A stretch of DNA of 64,000 nucleotides, from assembly GCF_022201045.2 (NCBI RefSeq), contig NC_068559.1, forward strand, positions 1,302,001 to 1,366,000. Reading direction: 5' to 3'. Under the pieces are notes generated by a model. It was given only the letters and a program-made list of their open reading frames with translations, did no database searches and had not been told where the DNA came from. This DNA comes from Citrus sinensis (Eukaryota > Streptophyta > Magnoliopsida > Sapindales > Rutaceae). Shown here piece by piece: positions 48,716 through 60,284 of the stretch (position 1 is its first letter; each line of letters begins with the position of its first letter). The position numbers and the translations under genes are program-made.

Positions 48716-50339
48716 GTTTCCCAAAAGCCGGACCCTTAGTAGAAATGTTTAGACGTTACATTACTGTTAAGATTAAAACCAATGTAAGTTCACAAGTAAG
48801 AGAAACTTTACAATGAAAATTTTCAATATGAACATCCAATAAAAACCAGTTCTTGATTTTCTTTTCCTTCCACTGTTTGATAGACTAATTTCAATATGCA
48901 TGTATAGGCATCAGTAGGCTTACTGCGCTGATGCGGTTCGTACGTTCCATTCAAGTTTTTCTCCTTATTAATAATACTCTTTTGATATTTATCTATCGAT
49001 TATATTTACTTTGATGATACAGCTATGATCTATCAAATAAATTACACATAATGTTATACTTTTCAATTAGTATATTAATCGTTACAATCTCAAACATAGT
49101 GACATTCATTTATTAGGTGGTAGATTGATATAATCAATAATTTTCTGAATTATAAAATTGATAATCAAATATACGAGTGCACGTCGGCACATAGGATGGA
49201 AATATTAACACATCCTTAGTAAGTGCAGTTTTTTTTTTATATAAAATATTATTAAAAAAATTTAATATTATATAATTCTTTTCTTCCACAACATTCATTA
49301 TGCATTCAATGGCTAAAATAGTACCACTACGGATCCAAAACCCTCCATTGAATTTGGCGGTGTCCAACGCGGGTACACATTTAAAACTATTTCTCATCAG
49401 TGCATTGATTTTTGTGTCTCCTTCAGGTAATAAATTTATGCGCATATTGGGTACATACAAATCGTTGTTGTACAATTGTATGGCCACTACTTGCTACATA
49501 TATCAATTATGTGTAGTATTCCCAAAGTCATCACTTTTTTTAATGCAAAATCACCAAATTCTCACAATAGCCAGGTGAAATGTAAGGTATCACGTTCGGA
49601 TTTTCTCCATTATACATATAAGTGAATTTCATGTGTGATCACCACTTTCAATTTTTTGTTTCATGAGCGGCAACCTTTCGCTTTCCTCCTCGATATTATG
49701 ATACAATAGAACGAATTTTGAATGATGACAATTCCATTATTGACTTTGATACATATTCCTGAAGCTTCAATTGTCTGCCACAATGGTGATACAAATTGTT
49801 TAACTATTTTCTCTAGACTCTTATTTCAACTATTTATAATTCCGTTTTTGTTTTGGTTTCCCTTCTTATTCTTATTTAAAAATTATGCACAAAATTTTAA
49901 ATCAAGTCACCCTCTGAATTAATTTAAAAAAACAAAACAAAACCATGCTTGATCCGAGGACCGATAATAAGTTTCTTCCATTATTTCACGAAGCAATTGA
50001 CCAAAGATTAATGGTAGGTAAAATTTATCCCTGTACTCATTAAACAAATTGAAAATAAGCAAAGAGAAAGCTCATCGTATAAAAAAGATATTTCATTCCA
50101 TCCAATGAATGGAAAGCAAATGCAACTATTACATCTAATGGATGGGGCCATGCAACGGCATCTTGTGTTGAAGGTTTATTCGAGGACCATAGCGCTTCTG
50201 CATACCATTATCATGGACAACATATGAAACTCATACATCATGATCGTGATTGTCAGAGTTATGATGAAAATACCCATACTTTTAAAATTTTGCGGATTTT
50301 GCTACAGCTTTCATGATAAATCATTATTATTTTGACGTC
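48716..50339. other. Intergenic, no gene confirmed
   Basis: AT-rich with some less biased patches (49290-49600, 50090-50280). A minus-strand open frame of 117 codons at 49134-49487 was examined. No family was recognised and its composition is like the surroundings. Confidence 0.3.
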
Positions 50340-50678
50340 AAAATGTTAACCAAATTAGCCACTAGGCTAAAGCTTAGTGGTTAGAATCCATACATTACAA
50401 TTGTGAGATCATAAGTTCAAGCCCCCACAATGTATTGTGGAGGTTTTATTTCCTTCCTCAATTTGAGTAACGATAGTTTTTTCTCTTTCGAAATGTGAGT
50501 GGAGTAGACGTCCTTCGAATATTAGAGATGACAAAAATTTAGGCGGTCTTCATAAGAATTGATGTAAACTAATCCCAATAATAATCTAATTTATAAATAT
50601 CAGTTATATTCTCATGTAATATGAGTTATATTTTTTAGCAATAGTCTCATGTAATAAAAAAAAATGTTAACCAAATTA
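50340..50678 (+). mobile_element. tRNA-derived SINE with 18-bp target-site duplication
   Basis: A perfect 18-bp direct repeat, AAAATGTTAACCAAATTA, lies at 50340-50357 and 50661-50678, framing a 303-bp body. The 5' part looks like a tRNA gene with RNA polymerase III boxes: AGCTTAGTGGTTAGA (A-box-like, from 50371) and AGTTCAAGCCC (B-box-like, 50413-50423). The 3' end is A-rich (GTAATAAAAAA). Long target duplications, internal pol III promoter and A-rich tail are the defining traits of SINEs, which move by LINE reverse transcriptase. A small palindrome (CCACAATGTATTGTGG) lies just after the B box. Confidence 0.88.
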
Positions 50679-51290
50679 AGAAAAAATAATAATTGAGTTG
50701 GCTGAGATGCATTTTTTCTATTAAAATTTTAAAATCAAAGAAATTAAATACTAAGCTTTATGAAAAGGTACTATCTCCCAAAAAATAAAATTAATAATAA
50801 TATTATTATTTTATAACATTTGGTGATGTTGTTATAGATACTTCAGAGAATATAAAATAAGATATTCAAGCCTCTAAAGTTTGTCCCAATAAATAATTAC
50901 GTCTTCACTATTTTATACGTGAATATTCAGATATTCTTCAATTAGTGAATTCTACTTCGATTGAGATAGAAGCATCTCATAGTATATTATTGATCTTAGT
51001 CGATGTTATAGTACATTAATTTTAGCGAGCATTATATATAATAATTAGGATTCTTATCTCCATCTAAATAAATAAAAATAACTAACAAAATAAGCTTTGA
51101 ATGTCCATTAAAAATAGTGTAAAAATTTTATTTTATTTTATTTTTGGAACAATATTGGGTATGGAAGTGTTTTTCCTTTTTTTTTCCTCCTTCATTATTT
51201 TCTAAGTTATTAACTATCAATCAAGATGTCTGAAGTAGAGGGTTAATTAGATCAAGAGAGAAACTTGAACCCTTGGGACAATTTGTTTGT
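50679..51290. other. Intergenic, no gene seen
   Basis: AT-rich DNA with no supported feature. Confidence 0.4.
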
Positions 51291-51325
51291 CCATACATAC
51301 ATACATACATATACATATACATACA

Positions 51326-51364
<39 letters not shown>
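51291..51364. repeat. Microsatellite (CATA)n-(TA)n
   Basis: CATA units pass into about 18 AT dinucleotides. Confidence 0.95.
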
Positions 51365-51366
<2 letters not shown>

Positions 51367-53789
51367 TCATTTTGTTAAGATGAGGATGCTAACAAAAATT
51401 AAAAAGTATAAATTTCAATACGCTAAAAGAAAAAAAAATACAGTTTTTAATATATTAAAATCTGTGTTTTTTTTTTATATATTTTAGTGATTTCACTAAA
51501 GAAGAACTCACCCGCACTTTTTTAAAGTGAGGATGTGCACTAAAATACGAAAAAAAAATAAATTTTAATATATTAGAAACCATATTTTTTTTGTCAGGTA
51601 GTGTATTGAAATTAGTGTTTTCCGTCAGTTAGTGACATCCTTACTTTATTAAAATGAAGATGTTCTCACTAGAGAGTTATTACACACACATACATATATC
51701 TATTATATAGAGTCTAGGGTAACACCTTTATTTTTTTTAATGCAAACATGTTTTTACGTCGTATGATTTAATAGAGTTAATTTTTATTATTTTAAACTAC
51801 ATAACTTTATAGTATATTGGGAATTAACTCTATTAAATAATATGACTTAACAATGTGTCCGCATTAAAAAAAAAAAAAAGAGGGCGCCTTTAAGTGAAAA
51901 TGAATTTATACATACACACACTCAGGGAGAAAGAAACCCATCAACATTATGCGATATTCTGCCTATGATAAACATTACAAACTAAAATGCCTTTTCACCA
52001 AAAAAAGGCACTTCCAAAAGCATCTTAATCGGTTGTGTCCGTTAATGATAATAAAAGCACTATGAACTTCACCGGTTTGCATTTAGTGGGACAAATTTTG
52101 GCTTTTTAAGGCAATAACGGCTCTACCATACAGTGTTATCCACCCATATTCTCATATTCATATTTAACTGAAAAAAAAATAAATAAAAAAGACGTTACGA
52201 TCCGTCAACCCTCTCTCTCTACTTCATCACCAAACTTCCGTAATCCACGAATGTCCGTTACATCTTCTTATGTCACCGTTTTCTTTTTTTTTGCTTTTAT
52301 TTATATATATTTCTTTTTCAATTTCAAAATTTATACGATAGGATAAGAAACCTAACTGCCACAGTTTCGGGGCTGTCAAATCCAAGCCGTTCGTTGAGCG
52401 CAAATAATAATTCCGTTATTTCCCACCCGTTATATTAAACCTGTTAATTTATAAATACGTACTAATTTATCAGCGTAGACGAACGCATTTTATAAAATTG
52501 TTGCTTGTATGTGATAACCAATTGTACATGATTCCAAGCAAATTAAAAATACAAATTTAGTTAAATAACCATGATTTACTAATAGCAATATATCTTGGGA
52601 TAATAACATCTAAATCCACAGCTTTTAAATATTTCTCAAGAAAGGATATAATTTATCCATTGGTATCAAATAAATCCTCAATTAAATATGATCTTGATAA
52701 AATAACTGAAATAACGCCCCTTTTATGGTGTATTGTAATTAGGGGTGGAAATTGAGCAATTTGTATGACAAAATCTCTCGCATAAATGTAATTAAAAGTA
52801 CTAAACGAGTTATGTGGGCCATACTCATATCACTAGCTATTTAGCATGTTTAATACTTATGTATGTATGTATCTTATTTTCTAGTTCTTAATCAATTAAT
52901 TCTAATCTAAATCTAACTATGATATAATATAGTTATATTTGTGGGTATCAATTAGCTTAACTAATAAAACTTCTTAGGTAGTAGAAGTGGACTGAGCTAT
53001 TGAAGTTCAAACCCTTTTATCATAGACGGTAGAATATTTAATTTTTCACTTATGCTATACTTAAAAAAAAAAATTGTTCTATTGAACAGAAAATAAGTAA
53101 ATTTGACATAATTTTTATCCAAATTAATATGATTAGTTGAAGAATTGATTGTTTCACAAAAGAATTTATTTGTCAAGAACTCTAACTCGGACTTGATCAC
53201 GATTATTTAAAAGATAATATAAATTATCACATTGGACATAATTGATAATCGTGTCATTATATATTATCCAAACTCACTAATTCATGTTGTGCTCGTATTC
53301 GAATTGGCAGTTTATGCCACAAAATATTACCACCACCCACCAATATCAATTGTAAAGTTCAATATTACAAGGCCAACTTGGTCATTTTCTTATTTCAATT
53401 AGAATCCGTTAGGGACTTGTAAGACACAAATGAAAAAACTGTACCTTCATTTATAAAACATAAAAAGCTAAGGGTCCAACTGTTAGTAACCATACAAAAA
53501 TGAAAATTGCCATTTACAAAGCAAATATACAAATACGTAAAAATTCGAAAAAGAAACAGAAACAAACGCGCAGATAACTTGCAAAGTCGTTATTTCAACG
53601 CAGCGGTTTTACGGTTCACACCAACAACCCTTTTTTTTGAAAACGGTTAAACCCCATCATCTTATAACCCCATACCAAACCTCTCTCCTCATTCCATCAA
53701 CAAACTAAATTAAAAAAAAAAAAATGTTTTTTTATTTTTCCATTTTCTGATTCATCATTTTCGTGATTTGTTTTCGTTTCAATTTCATT
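51365..53789. other. Intergenic DNA and MYB upstream region
   Basis: The phrase AAAATACGAAAAAAAAATAA / AATATATTAGAAA, with its variant near 51430-51480, and the statement AAAGTGAGGATGT/AAGATGAGGATG recur at about 51375, 51525 and 51650. This suggests an old repeated element. Long T and A runs occur. From about 53590 the sequence is the MYB promoter and 5' UTR. No other gene is supported. Confidence 0.35.
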
Positions 53790-54647
53790 ATGATGATCAG
53801 CACTACTTCTTCTTCTTCTATGAACAACAACAGCACTAACAGCAACAGCAATAACAACGATCGCATCAAGGGTTCGTGGAGCCCACAAGAAGACGCCACT
53901 CTGATCAAACTCGTCGAGCAACACGGCCCCAGAAATTGGTCCATGATCAGTTCGGGGATTCCTGGTCGCTCGGGGAAATCTTGCCGGTTACGCTGGTGTA
54001 ATCAGCTCAGCCCGACGGTGCAGCACCGGCCGTTTACGCCGGCGGAGGACTCGATCATTATTCAAGCTCACGCTGTTCATGGGAATAAGTGGGCCACCAT
54101 TGCTCGCTCGTTGCCTGGACGTACGGACAATGCGATTAAGAATCATTGGAACTCGACTCTGAGGAGGAAGCGGATGGCTGAGTTGTCGTCCGCGTCGTCT
54201 GAGTCGAACTCGGTGATGATGAAGCGGCCGGGTTTCGAGAATAATATTTCTAGTGCTGAGTCGGATTCTGACTCGGGAGGCATCAAGAGGCAATGCTTAC
54301 GTGTCTCCCAGGAGCACGATAGTTACAATGTGGAAGCGGGGATTGTTGGGCCCGAGACTTTGTTGACGTTGTCGCCGCCTGGGGAGAGTGTCGTTTTGGG
54401 GGGTAGCGGTGGGGAGAAAGTGGAGGATGAGGAGAAATTGAAGATCAACAAGGAATGTGATGGCGATGGTGATGGTGGGAAGATTGAGAAAGAGAAGGGA
54501 GAGGACAGGTGTACGGTGGACATGGAGATGGAGGAGTCCTGTTTGTTCACGATTATGCGGCGTATGATAGCGGAAGAGGTTAGGAATCAGTTTGATGGTC
54601 TACGGGCTCAAGCTGGGCTTCGCTTTTCGGTCCAAAAGGACACATAA
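53790..54647 (+). CDS. R2R3-MYB transcription factor, subgroup 22-like (MYB44/70/73/77)
   Basis: Intronless, 285 residues. The start is the first ATG (53790); an in-frame ATG follows at once. R2 (about residues 25-75) has Trp30, Trp50 and Trp69. R3 (about 78-126) has Phe82 in place of the first Trp, then Trp101 and Trp120. The sequences [24 protein letters not shown] and [20 protein letters not shown] are the subgroup 22 form; MYB25/MYB109 types have QLDP instead. The C-terminal block [13 protein letters not shown] (about 253-265) corresponds to the subgroup's FM.VVQEMI.EVR motif, but the TGLYMSP motif is not present. Subgroup 22 members act in ABA, auxin and stress responses. A Ser/Asn-rich leader and an acidic, Gly-rich linker flank the domains. 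Confidence 0.9.
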   Translation: MMISTTSSSSMNNNSTNSNSNNNDRIKGSWSPQEDATLIKLVEQHGPRNWSMISSGIPGRSGKSCRLRWCNQLSPTVQHRPFTPAEDSIIIQAHAVHGNKWATIARSLPGRTDNAIKNHWNSTLRRKRMAELSSASSESNSVMMKRPGFENNISSAESDSDSGGIKRQCLRVSQEHDSYNVEAGIVGPETLLTLSPPGESVVLGGSGGEKVEDEEKLKINKECDGDGDGGKIEKEKGEDRCTVDMEMEESCLFTIMRRMIAEEVRNQFDGLRAQAGLRFSVQKDT

Positions 54648-56172
54648 TTTCACCCTTTTTGAGGACTACCAGTCCCACTTTTCTATTTTTGATCTTTTGT
54701 TTTTGGTTTTATTGATGCTGCTGCTGTGGGTAATGAATTTCCAGTTCCATTAGGGTCCCTTTTGGGCTAATTGAGAGTTAATGCCAGCTTTTCTTGTATA
54801 TGAATTAGTGTTTAGCCTTCAGACTATAATGCAGATTCTCGTCTGCCATGAAACGTGTAACAGTTGGAAAAAAATACCAGTTGCATGACCACTATTTAGT
54901 TTACAGCAAACTGCTTTTCGAGAGTTTTCCGAAATGTCTTAAAAATTTTCCTTTGATCGCCCCCTTCGAAATGTTGTCACGAACGATTTTATTAGGATCT
55001 GACATTACTTACACGTCAGTAACAGATCCATTTGCATGTATTTCGAAAGCATAAATTGCTGAAAGCATATATCTAGCCTGCCAGGCCGATGGCATCATAA
55101 TCTAATATATAACCATGAGTGCCTTGGCCTATTGAGCAATTTCAATGAATTGCTGCAGTGTCCTCCTGCCATAGCCTATAGATGATGCTGAATACTATAG
55201 GAAAAGAGCAATTTTTGACTTTGAAAAATATTGGAACTTTGAAAATTTTGTAGGGCATACAAAAGTGCGCTCGTGTAGATAACCCTGAGCAAAGGATCCA
55301 ATTGCCATCAATCACACACACTGACAGGAGAGGGAGGCCATGAAACTGTTCTAACATTTACCATAATAATTCAGAAAGCAACGCAGTTTCAATGACTAAC
55401 TGTAAAACCCAAAAGCATAAACCCATCCTGGGAAATACTAAGCCGCTACACTTCAATGCAAAATTAGCCCAGTGACAACACCAGTAGACAAATCTCCTCA
55501 ATACTTGAGTGTCTTAAGAAGTGAAAACACTTAAATCTTCTATCTACTTGATTGAATACAGGAAAAATGAAGGATAACGTCATACACAGCACTCAAATCA
55601 TTTTTCTTTTCCTTTGGCCTGGCTTGACCATCTTCATTCACCTTATGGATGCAGTGAGTATGACTTTCCTAAGATCATCCTAACTCCCCGCAAATTAAAT
55701 CTTATGGCCGAGATGAGTATGGTCGATCATCTGACTTTCTGAAGGGCCTCCATATTCCCCTACCTTATTCCCCATAAATTCAAGATGACATTTGAGAGTC
55801 CAAATTGTCCCAGTACACATTTTACTAACACAAAATGTTCATAAAATTCGTGTAGTAATGCCTAATCCGGAGGATAACATGTATCTACGGCCTATTTATA
55901 AGCTTAAGAGATGGATATAGCTTAACCACTTGATTAAATCGATGAGTACAGCTAAAAAGTGACAGAAGAAAATAAAATGAAAACAAAAGATATAGAATGC
56001 AATATGATTCTGAATAAGCAAAACATAATCCCATTTAGAGCTAATAAAGTGATTCACTGGAATCAACAAAATGTATTAAAACATGAAATTAAAACATCAA
56101 AATCACTAATTGATAGGCAAAACAACAAAGCAACAAAATAGCTAAAAAACGACGCCGCACTAAGGAATAAGA
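54648..56172. other. MYB 3' UTR, RPL41 3' UTR and spacer
   Basis: The first 200-400 bases are likely MYB 3' UTR. RPL41 3' UTR lies at the right end, on the minus strand. Nothing else was recognised between them. Confidence 0.4.
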
Positions 56173-56361
56173 CTACTTGGATCTCTGTCTCATCTTTCGG
56201 CGCTTCCTCTTCAACCTCCTCATACGCTTCTTCTTCCACTGCAAAACACGCAAAACAAAAACACAAATTTATATTGATAAACAAAAAAAAAAAATTAGCA
56301 ACAAAAGAAAAAAAAGAAGATAACGACTTATAAATTGATCAAGCTTTACCTTAGCTCTCAT
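56173..56361 (-). CDS. RPL41: 60S ribosomal protein eL41 (25 residues)
   Basis: Exon 1 is 56361-56350 (ATG AGA GCT AAG) and exon 2 is 56238-56173, split by a 111-bp GT-AG intron. The product opens MRAKWKKKRMRRLKRKRR and ends KMRQRSK, the full length and near-invariant sequence of eL41, the smallest and most basic eukaryotic ribosomal protein. It forms a single helix at the bridge between the subunits. The intron after the fourth codon keeps each exon too short for ordinary ORF finding. Telo-box and site II motifs lie in the leader and promoter, as expected of ribosomal protein genes. Confidence 0.96.
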
Positions 56362-56394
56362 GGTGAGAAGTTTCCGAAACTGGCTTCTTCAATT

Positions 56395-56526
56395 CAAACC
56401 CTAATCGCTTTACTGAGGCTGCGGTAACGAGAGAAAAGGACTGTTAGCTCAGGGCTTTGCTGTGTATTTATAGGGTAAATAAAACCCTAGAGAATGTTTG
56501 ATAATGGTTGATGAGGTAATGGGCCA
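56395..56526 (-). promoter_or_regulatory. Telo-box and site II elements of RPL41
   Basis: AAACCCTAA at 56396-56404 (TTAGGGTTT read toward the gene) is a telo-box. A second AAACCCTAG lies at about 56481-56489. TGGGCC at 56520-56525 and TGGGCT near 56542 resemble site II elements bound by TCP factors. The pair is typical of plant ribosomal protein promoters. Confidence 0.65.
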
Positions 56527-57107
56527 GGGATAGTTTTTAGATTGGGCTATGTGGGAATTTAACCAACGAGGTCCTTCGTGAATCATAAACGAACGATGCT
56601 AAATGCTCTACAGCATTATATTAAATACACCCCGTTTCTTGCATATAGGTGCACCATTTGCTTGGGTGAAAATCAGGTGTAACATGAAGATTTACCATCC
56701 AATATTCCAATTGATGATATACTTAGTATGGTTAGTACACCATCAATATATAATTAAAAAATCTCACTACGAGGCAAAAGAAAATTTCACTATAAGGCAA
56801 TTTTTTTTTGTTTCTTATAGATTTTTGTATTAATTTTGTACCTACAGGCTACATCATTATTCATGCAAGAATAATATTGGGACTTTGTATAGATAATTTT
56901 ATCATTGTGTAATCCAAATATCTAGAACCAATTTAAAATTTTATTTGGAAAAAATAAAAACATCTCACTTTAAATTTTCACAGAACTTTAACTCCTACTT
57001 ACATATGTAATATGTTGAAGATAACTTCTTTACCACATGATTAATGGTTGATTAATGGCTACTAACACAACATAATTGTGGATAGATTTTTTAACACAAC
57101 ATGTTGG
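56527..57107. other. Spacer between RPL41 and the LTR element
   Basis: AT-rich DNA with no supported feature. Confidence 0.4.
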
Positions 57108-57582
57108 TGTAGGACATTATTTTACGTATTTTAGGATTCTAGAATTTTATTTTATATTTTAATTAGAATCGATTATGGTATGTGATTTTGTATTTTATTT
57201 CCATTATAATTGTGATTTAGTTTCCCTTTTTAAATTAACTTACAGAAGTAGGTTTACCTTAGGGAAATGAATTTTCCTCTAATATAAATAGAGAGGTCTC
57301 ATTATTGTAACTTCAAATTTAATTATTCAATAAAACTCATCTTTGCTAATTCCCTCTGGAATTATCTATCAAAATCTCTCTCGTAGAGTCGTTTGGATTA
57401 GAGTGTTATCTAATCTTAATTTATGCGTTATTAAAAATCTCATTAAATCGTTTGGTTATAACAAGATCTAATCACACTTCAATTAGAGCATAACATAATT
57501 GCATTGGCTTAGTCCAATACTAGAACGATATCTAATTTTTTCTAACCTATCAATTCCACGTCTACTACCCTCGCTCTATTAA
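57108..57582 (+). repeat. 5' long terminal repeat
   Basis: Starts TGTAGGACATTATTTTA and ends near CTCTATTA. It matches 59813-60284 along its whole length of about 475 bp, with a few percent to perhaps 15 percent differences by eye. Shared landmarks are TTAGAATCGATTATGGTATG, AGAGAGGTCTCATTATTGTA and TCAATAAAAC. The last is a probable poly(A) region. ATATAAATAGAG near 57280 is a possible TATA box. Confidence 0.88.
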
Positions 57583-57583
57583 T

Positions 57584-57595
57584 TGGTATCATAGC
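57584..57595 (+). other. Retrotransposon primer-binding site
   Basis: TGGTATCATAGC, complementary to initiator tRNA-Met with one mismatch, two bases from the LTR edge. Confidence 0.75.
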
Positions 57596-58471
57596 AGTTT
57601 TGTGCGAATTACATAACTTTACAGATACCCATATCTATCCCCACCAAATCCACCACTAAAGAAAACACAAAAAAATTAAAAATTAAAAAACCCCCAAAAT
57701 TGAAAACCCTAGTCGCCGCCACACAACCACCGCTGCCACCTCTCTACTAGTCGTTCACCGTCGGCCAACACAACCACCAACCTCACCAGCCACCGCTGAC
57801 CAAACCCCAACCATCGCCGTCCTCAACCGTTGCCTATAATCGCCGCAAAACACCCAAAACCCACCATATTCCACCACTCAACCACCGTCATTTAGTCGCC
57901 TTCACCACCAACCAACACCACCATGAGACTTCCTAGTCACCATCAATCATAACCTAACTAAACCCCACCAACAATCGCTGCCATAAAACGGCCACAATAG
58001 CCACCCAAAACTTGTGACTCCACTACTGATTCCTCTGCCCCACTATTAACCACCACCACCAAAAGAATCCTTATCCTTTGCCGACTAAAATCCGACTGCC
58101 CTCTACCTTTGAGCATAGCCATAAATTGCCACGAACAACCATCAACTGCCGCCACTTCAATTTAATTTTTTGGTTAATCCACAACAATTTGAGCCAAATC
58201 GCTATTGCCATCACACTCACTAACCTCAAATCTTTTAGATCCACTCATCTTTGTCTAATTTTTCAATCACTGTCACTAGTAAACTATATTTTGCTTATTT
58301 ACAAGTTTTGCCCAATATTTTTTTTTATATTTTTATCATTGTGTGAAAATTTGACCATAAATGGAAACTACCATCCTTGCCCTCCTATTTATCATGGAGC
58401 GAACTTATTTACATACACTCGTTTAAAGAAATTTCCTGATTGGTTGGATAAAATTGGGCATTGGTTTATAC

Positions 58472-58981
58472 CTTGGCAGCACGCCTAAAAAAGAGCAAGT
58501 ATAGTTTGTTGTTAGTAAATTAAGCTAAGTGTTTTAGAATGGTGAGATAAGTTGCAAATATCTTGACTTAACTAAGGCAAATGCAAAATTCGATCATGGA
58601 ACCATAGGAAGCGTATTTTGCGATCTAAGTTTATCCTTCTTGATTATTATTTAGTACAACAAGGTACGAGATTGGTTTCTGATTATGTTTATGAGTTTGA
58701 ACACGCCTAAAGAAGAGCAAGTATAGCTTGGCAGCACGCCTAAACAAGAGCAAGTATAGTTTGCTGTTAGTAAATTAAGCTAAGTGTTTTAGAACGGTGA
58801 GATAAGTTGTAAATTTCTTGACATAACCAAGGCAAATGCAAAATTCGATCATGGAACCATAGGAAGCAGATTTTGCAATCTAAGTTTATCCTTCTTGATT
58901 ATTATTTAGTACAACAAGGTATGAGATTAGTTTCTGATTATGTTTATGAGTTTGAACAATTTTATGAGCGGACATATTATT
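58472..58981 (+). repeat. 255-bp tandem duplication in the gag region
   Basis: Copies start at 58472 and 58727 with CTTGGCAGCACGCCTAAA. They stay closely similar through TTAAGCTAAGTGTTTTAGAA, GATCATGGAACCATAGGAAG and TTTATGAGTTTGAA. Between them 58702-58726 is an extra partial copy of the unit start (CACGCCTAAAGAAGAGCAAG). Only the second copy runs on into the longer gag frame. Confidence 0.95.
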
Positions 58982-59460
58982 ATGAACCTAAAGAGAATAC
59001 AATTATAAGATTTGTGAAAGGACTTGATTTATATATTCAAGGAAGGATGCCTATATACATTATCTATACTTTTCAACATGTAATTCATCTAGCCAAGCAA
59101 ATCAAATTGCAAACTGAATCACAATGACAAAGAAACTTTGATGATGTGATTAAGAAATTTGACGAAGTCCAGGATTTAATCAAGGAATGGTATGTCTCTA
59201 TGAAAGTGCCTACAAATGTACAAATGAGTTCTCTTATCGTTGAGGAAGAAGACTCACGTGAGATGTCAGAAGAAAATGTACAATTTATTATTGATTTAAA
59301 GTTTCAACCTGACAATTTGTGCCAGAATATGCATGATGTTTCCTTGGACAACAAGATAATCATTGAAGATGACGATGTTATTGATCTATCTGAGATTTTT
59401 AATGAAAAAGAACAACCTACTCTTGAGTATGATCGAAGTTGTGTAGCAAAATCAAGTTGA
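58840..59460 (+). pseudogene. Ty3-type gag remnant
   Basis: The frame WNHRKQILQSKFILLDYYLV, then SDYVYEFEQFYER, IIRFVKGLDLYIQGRM and HVIHLAKQIKLQTESQ follows the retrotransposon gag pattern (L..RF.P..Y...L..L.QG..SV.EY..EFE.L..R...E....RF..GL...I). It stops at 59125. The next open stretch (59146-59460) is acidic and does not look like protease. Stops before 58870 break the upstream part. It cannot make a complete Gag. Confidence 0.7.
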
Positions 59461-59812
59461 AGAACCTGAAATGATTGAAATGGTTCTACCTATTCATATT
59501 GAAGACAAAAAAAAATTGTGCTTGAAAAAGATTTGATTGAAAAGGTGAAAACTATTGGAAAGCGTATTGAACAACAATTAAGGAAATGCAAGAGTTATTT
59601 GATCATTGCTCATTCTTAAAAGTGATCTTCGCCTTGAAGAATGTACAAGCAAAGGAAATTCATGAAGTATGGCATCTTTAAAGTTTTGAGAAAGATAGAT
59701 GAGAAAGACAATAAGTTAGAATTACAAGATGATTTAGATTTGCATTACAAATTTCACCCTCTAGACTATACTTAAACTCGAGGACAAGTTTCTTTTAAGA
59801 ATGGAAGAATGA

Positions 59813-60284
59813 TGTAGGATGTTATTTTAGATTATTTAGGATTTTAGAATTTTATTTTCTATTTTAATTAGAATCGATTATGGTATGTGATTTTGTATTT
59901 ATTTCCATTATAATTGTGATTTAACTTTCCTTTTTAAATTAACTTAAGGAAGTAAGTTTACTTTACGGAAGTAAGTTTCCTCTATTATAAACAGAGAGGT
60001 CTCATTATTGTAATTTCAGATTCAATTATTCAATAAAACCCCTCTTTTATAATTCCTTGTGGGGTTATCTATCAAAAGATTTCTTATAGAGTCGATTAGA
60101 TTAGAGAGTCATCTAATCTCATTTTACGCGTTATTAAAAAATTCATTGAGTCGTTTGGTTAGAACGAAATCTAATCATGCTTCGACTAGATCGTAACCTA
60201 ATCACATTGGCTTAATCTAATTTTAGAACGATATCTAATATTTTCTATCCTATCAATTCCGCTTTTGCTATCCTCACTCTATTA
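59813..60284 (+). repeat. 3' long terminal repeat
   Basis: Starts TGTAGGATGTTATTTTAGAT directly after a purine tract and ends CTCTATTA. It is the partner of 57108-57582. Differences from the 5' copy include small indels (for example in the GGAAGTAAGTTT region). Confidence 0.88.

Larger units (their letters stand above)
57108..60284 (+). mobile_element. Non-autonomous Ty3/gypsy-like LTR retrotransposon, 3.2 kb
   Basis: Two LTRs of about 475 bp flank a 2.2-kb interior. A primer-binding site TGGTATCATAGC (57584-57595), one base off the tRNA-Met type TGGTATCAGAGC, lies two bases after the 5' LTR. A purine-rich tract (AAGAATGGAAGAATGA) abuts the 3' LTR, after the CTCGAGGACAAGTTTCTTTT phrase common at the end of plant gypsy elements. 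The interior has a C-rich leader, a gag remnant and an acidic open frame, but no protease, reverse transcriptase, RNase H or integrase. It could only have moved with enzymes supplied elsewhere. ACATG at 57099-57103 and 60284-60288 may be the target duplication, though it is 4 bases off the left LTR edge. Confidence 0.85.

Noticed and set aside
49134-49487. Minus-strand frame of 117 codons
   Set aside because: No domain recognised, composition like the surroundings, no promoter or splice support. A weak pseudogene cannot be excluded.
53763-53789. Upstream extension of the MYB frame
   Set aside because: It would begin at GTG. The first ATG is at 53790, and plant nuclear genes start at ATG.
57958-58155. 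Minus-strand frame rich in Gly/Val in the LTR element
   Set aside because: It comes from the C-rich leader read backwards, where stops are rare by composition.
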